From: Przewalskia tangutica
Lineage: Eukaryota; Streptophyta; Magnoliopsida; Solanales; Solanaceae
DNA: 64,000 bases
Assembly (NCBI GenBank): GCA_029844215.1
Contig: CM056728.1
Location: 2,914,001 to 2,978,000 of the forward strand
Direction: 5' to 3'
Translations under genes and position numbers: made by a program
The notes under the pieces: model-generated
What the model saw: the letters and a program-made list of their open reading frames with translations, nothing else
Told to the model about the DNA's origin: nothing
Database searches by the model: none
In this document: piece by piece, positions 63,917 to 64,000 of the stretch
How the letters are laid out: each line of letters opens with the position of its first letter
Position numbering within the stretch: the stretch's first letter is position 1

Positions 63917-64000
63917 GTGAGTTTTCTTGTGGTCCATCTGTGCCATTCAGGTTGAGCTATATTGTCACATTTCACTTCCATTACAAAGAATCTTTTATAC

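Overview
The window is nuclear DNA from a flowering plant. The one host gene that can be read is an ortholog of the plant microtubule-associated protein CLASP (+ strand, from 45,620 through the right edge). It has GT-AG introns and close agreement with the CLASP proteins of other dicots. Several SINE copies of the Au/TS type (internal GGTCTATCGGAAACA-like box, TTG-rich 3' end), plus the retroelement and MITE types present, suggest an asterid, most likely Solanaceae. The species cannot be named from the sequence alone.

Layout. 1-5.0 kb: mosaic of Ty1/copia pieces in both orientations, next to the end of a Tat/Ogre-like gypsy LTR. 5.8-12.4 kb: a copia array on the minus strand with three LTRs, two internal regions and one 5-bp target duplication (ATTTC). 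13.0-22.0 kb: a second copia family on the minus strand, broken by two solo LTRs. 23.1-29.7 kb: the same family on the plus strand (target duplication GAATG), inside a short MITE-like repeat. 30.1-32.0 kb: a Harbinger-like element (TTA duplication) with a fold-back element nested in it. 32.0-34.5 kb: AT-rich spacer with SINE fragments. 34.5-44.1 kb: a third copia family on the minus strand (161-bp LTRs, initiator-Met primer site, AAAAC duplication), broken by two solo LTRs (GTGGG and GTTGG duplications). 44.4-45.5 kb: a second fold-back element of the family seen at 31 kb. 45.6-64.0 kb: CLASP.

CLASP. Fourteen exons can be placed with in-phase GT-AG junctions. They give 3,594 coding bases (1,198 residues), about five sixths of the usual plant protein of roughly 1,440. 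The C-terminal part lies beyond the right edge. Most introns are 86-230 bp, but introns 1 (4.1 kb), 5 (6.8 kb) and 7 (2.3 kb) are swollen by transposable elements: LINEs, SINEs, Stowaway and Harbinger MITEs, a hAT element with a perfect 8-bp duplication, a fold-back element, and a truncated U2 snRNA copy.

All retroelement coding regions seen here carry stops, frameshifts or deletions, so none looks autonomous. I saw no tRNA gene, rRNA gene or CRISPR array, and no clearly new biochemical system. The value of the window is its well-dated nesting: most large insertions still show target duplications, so order of insertion, solo-LTR formation and recombination can be read directly. Positions were read by eye; element borders without a stated target duplication are good to about 10-50 bp.
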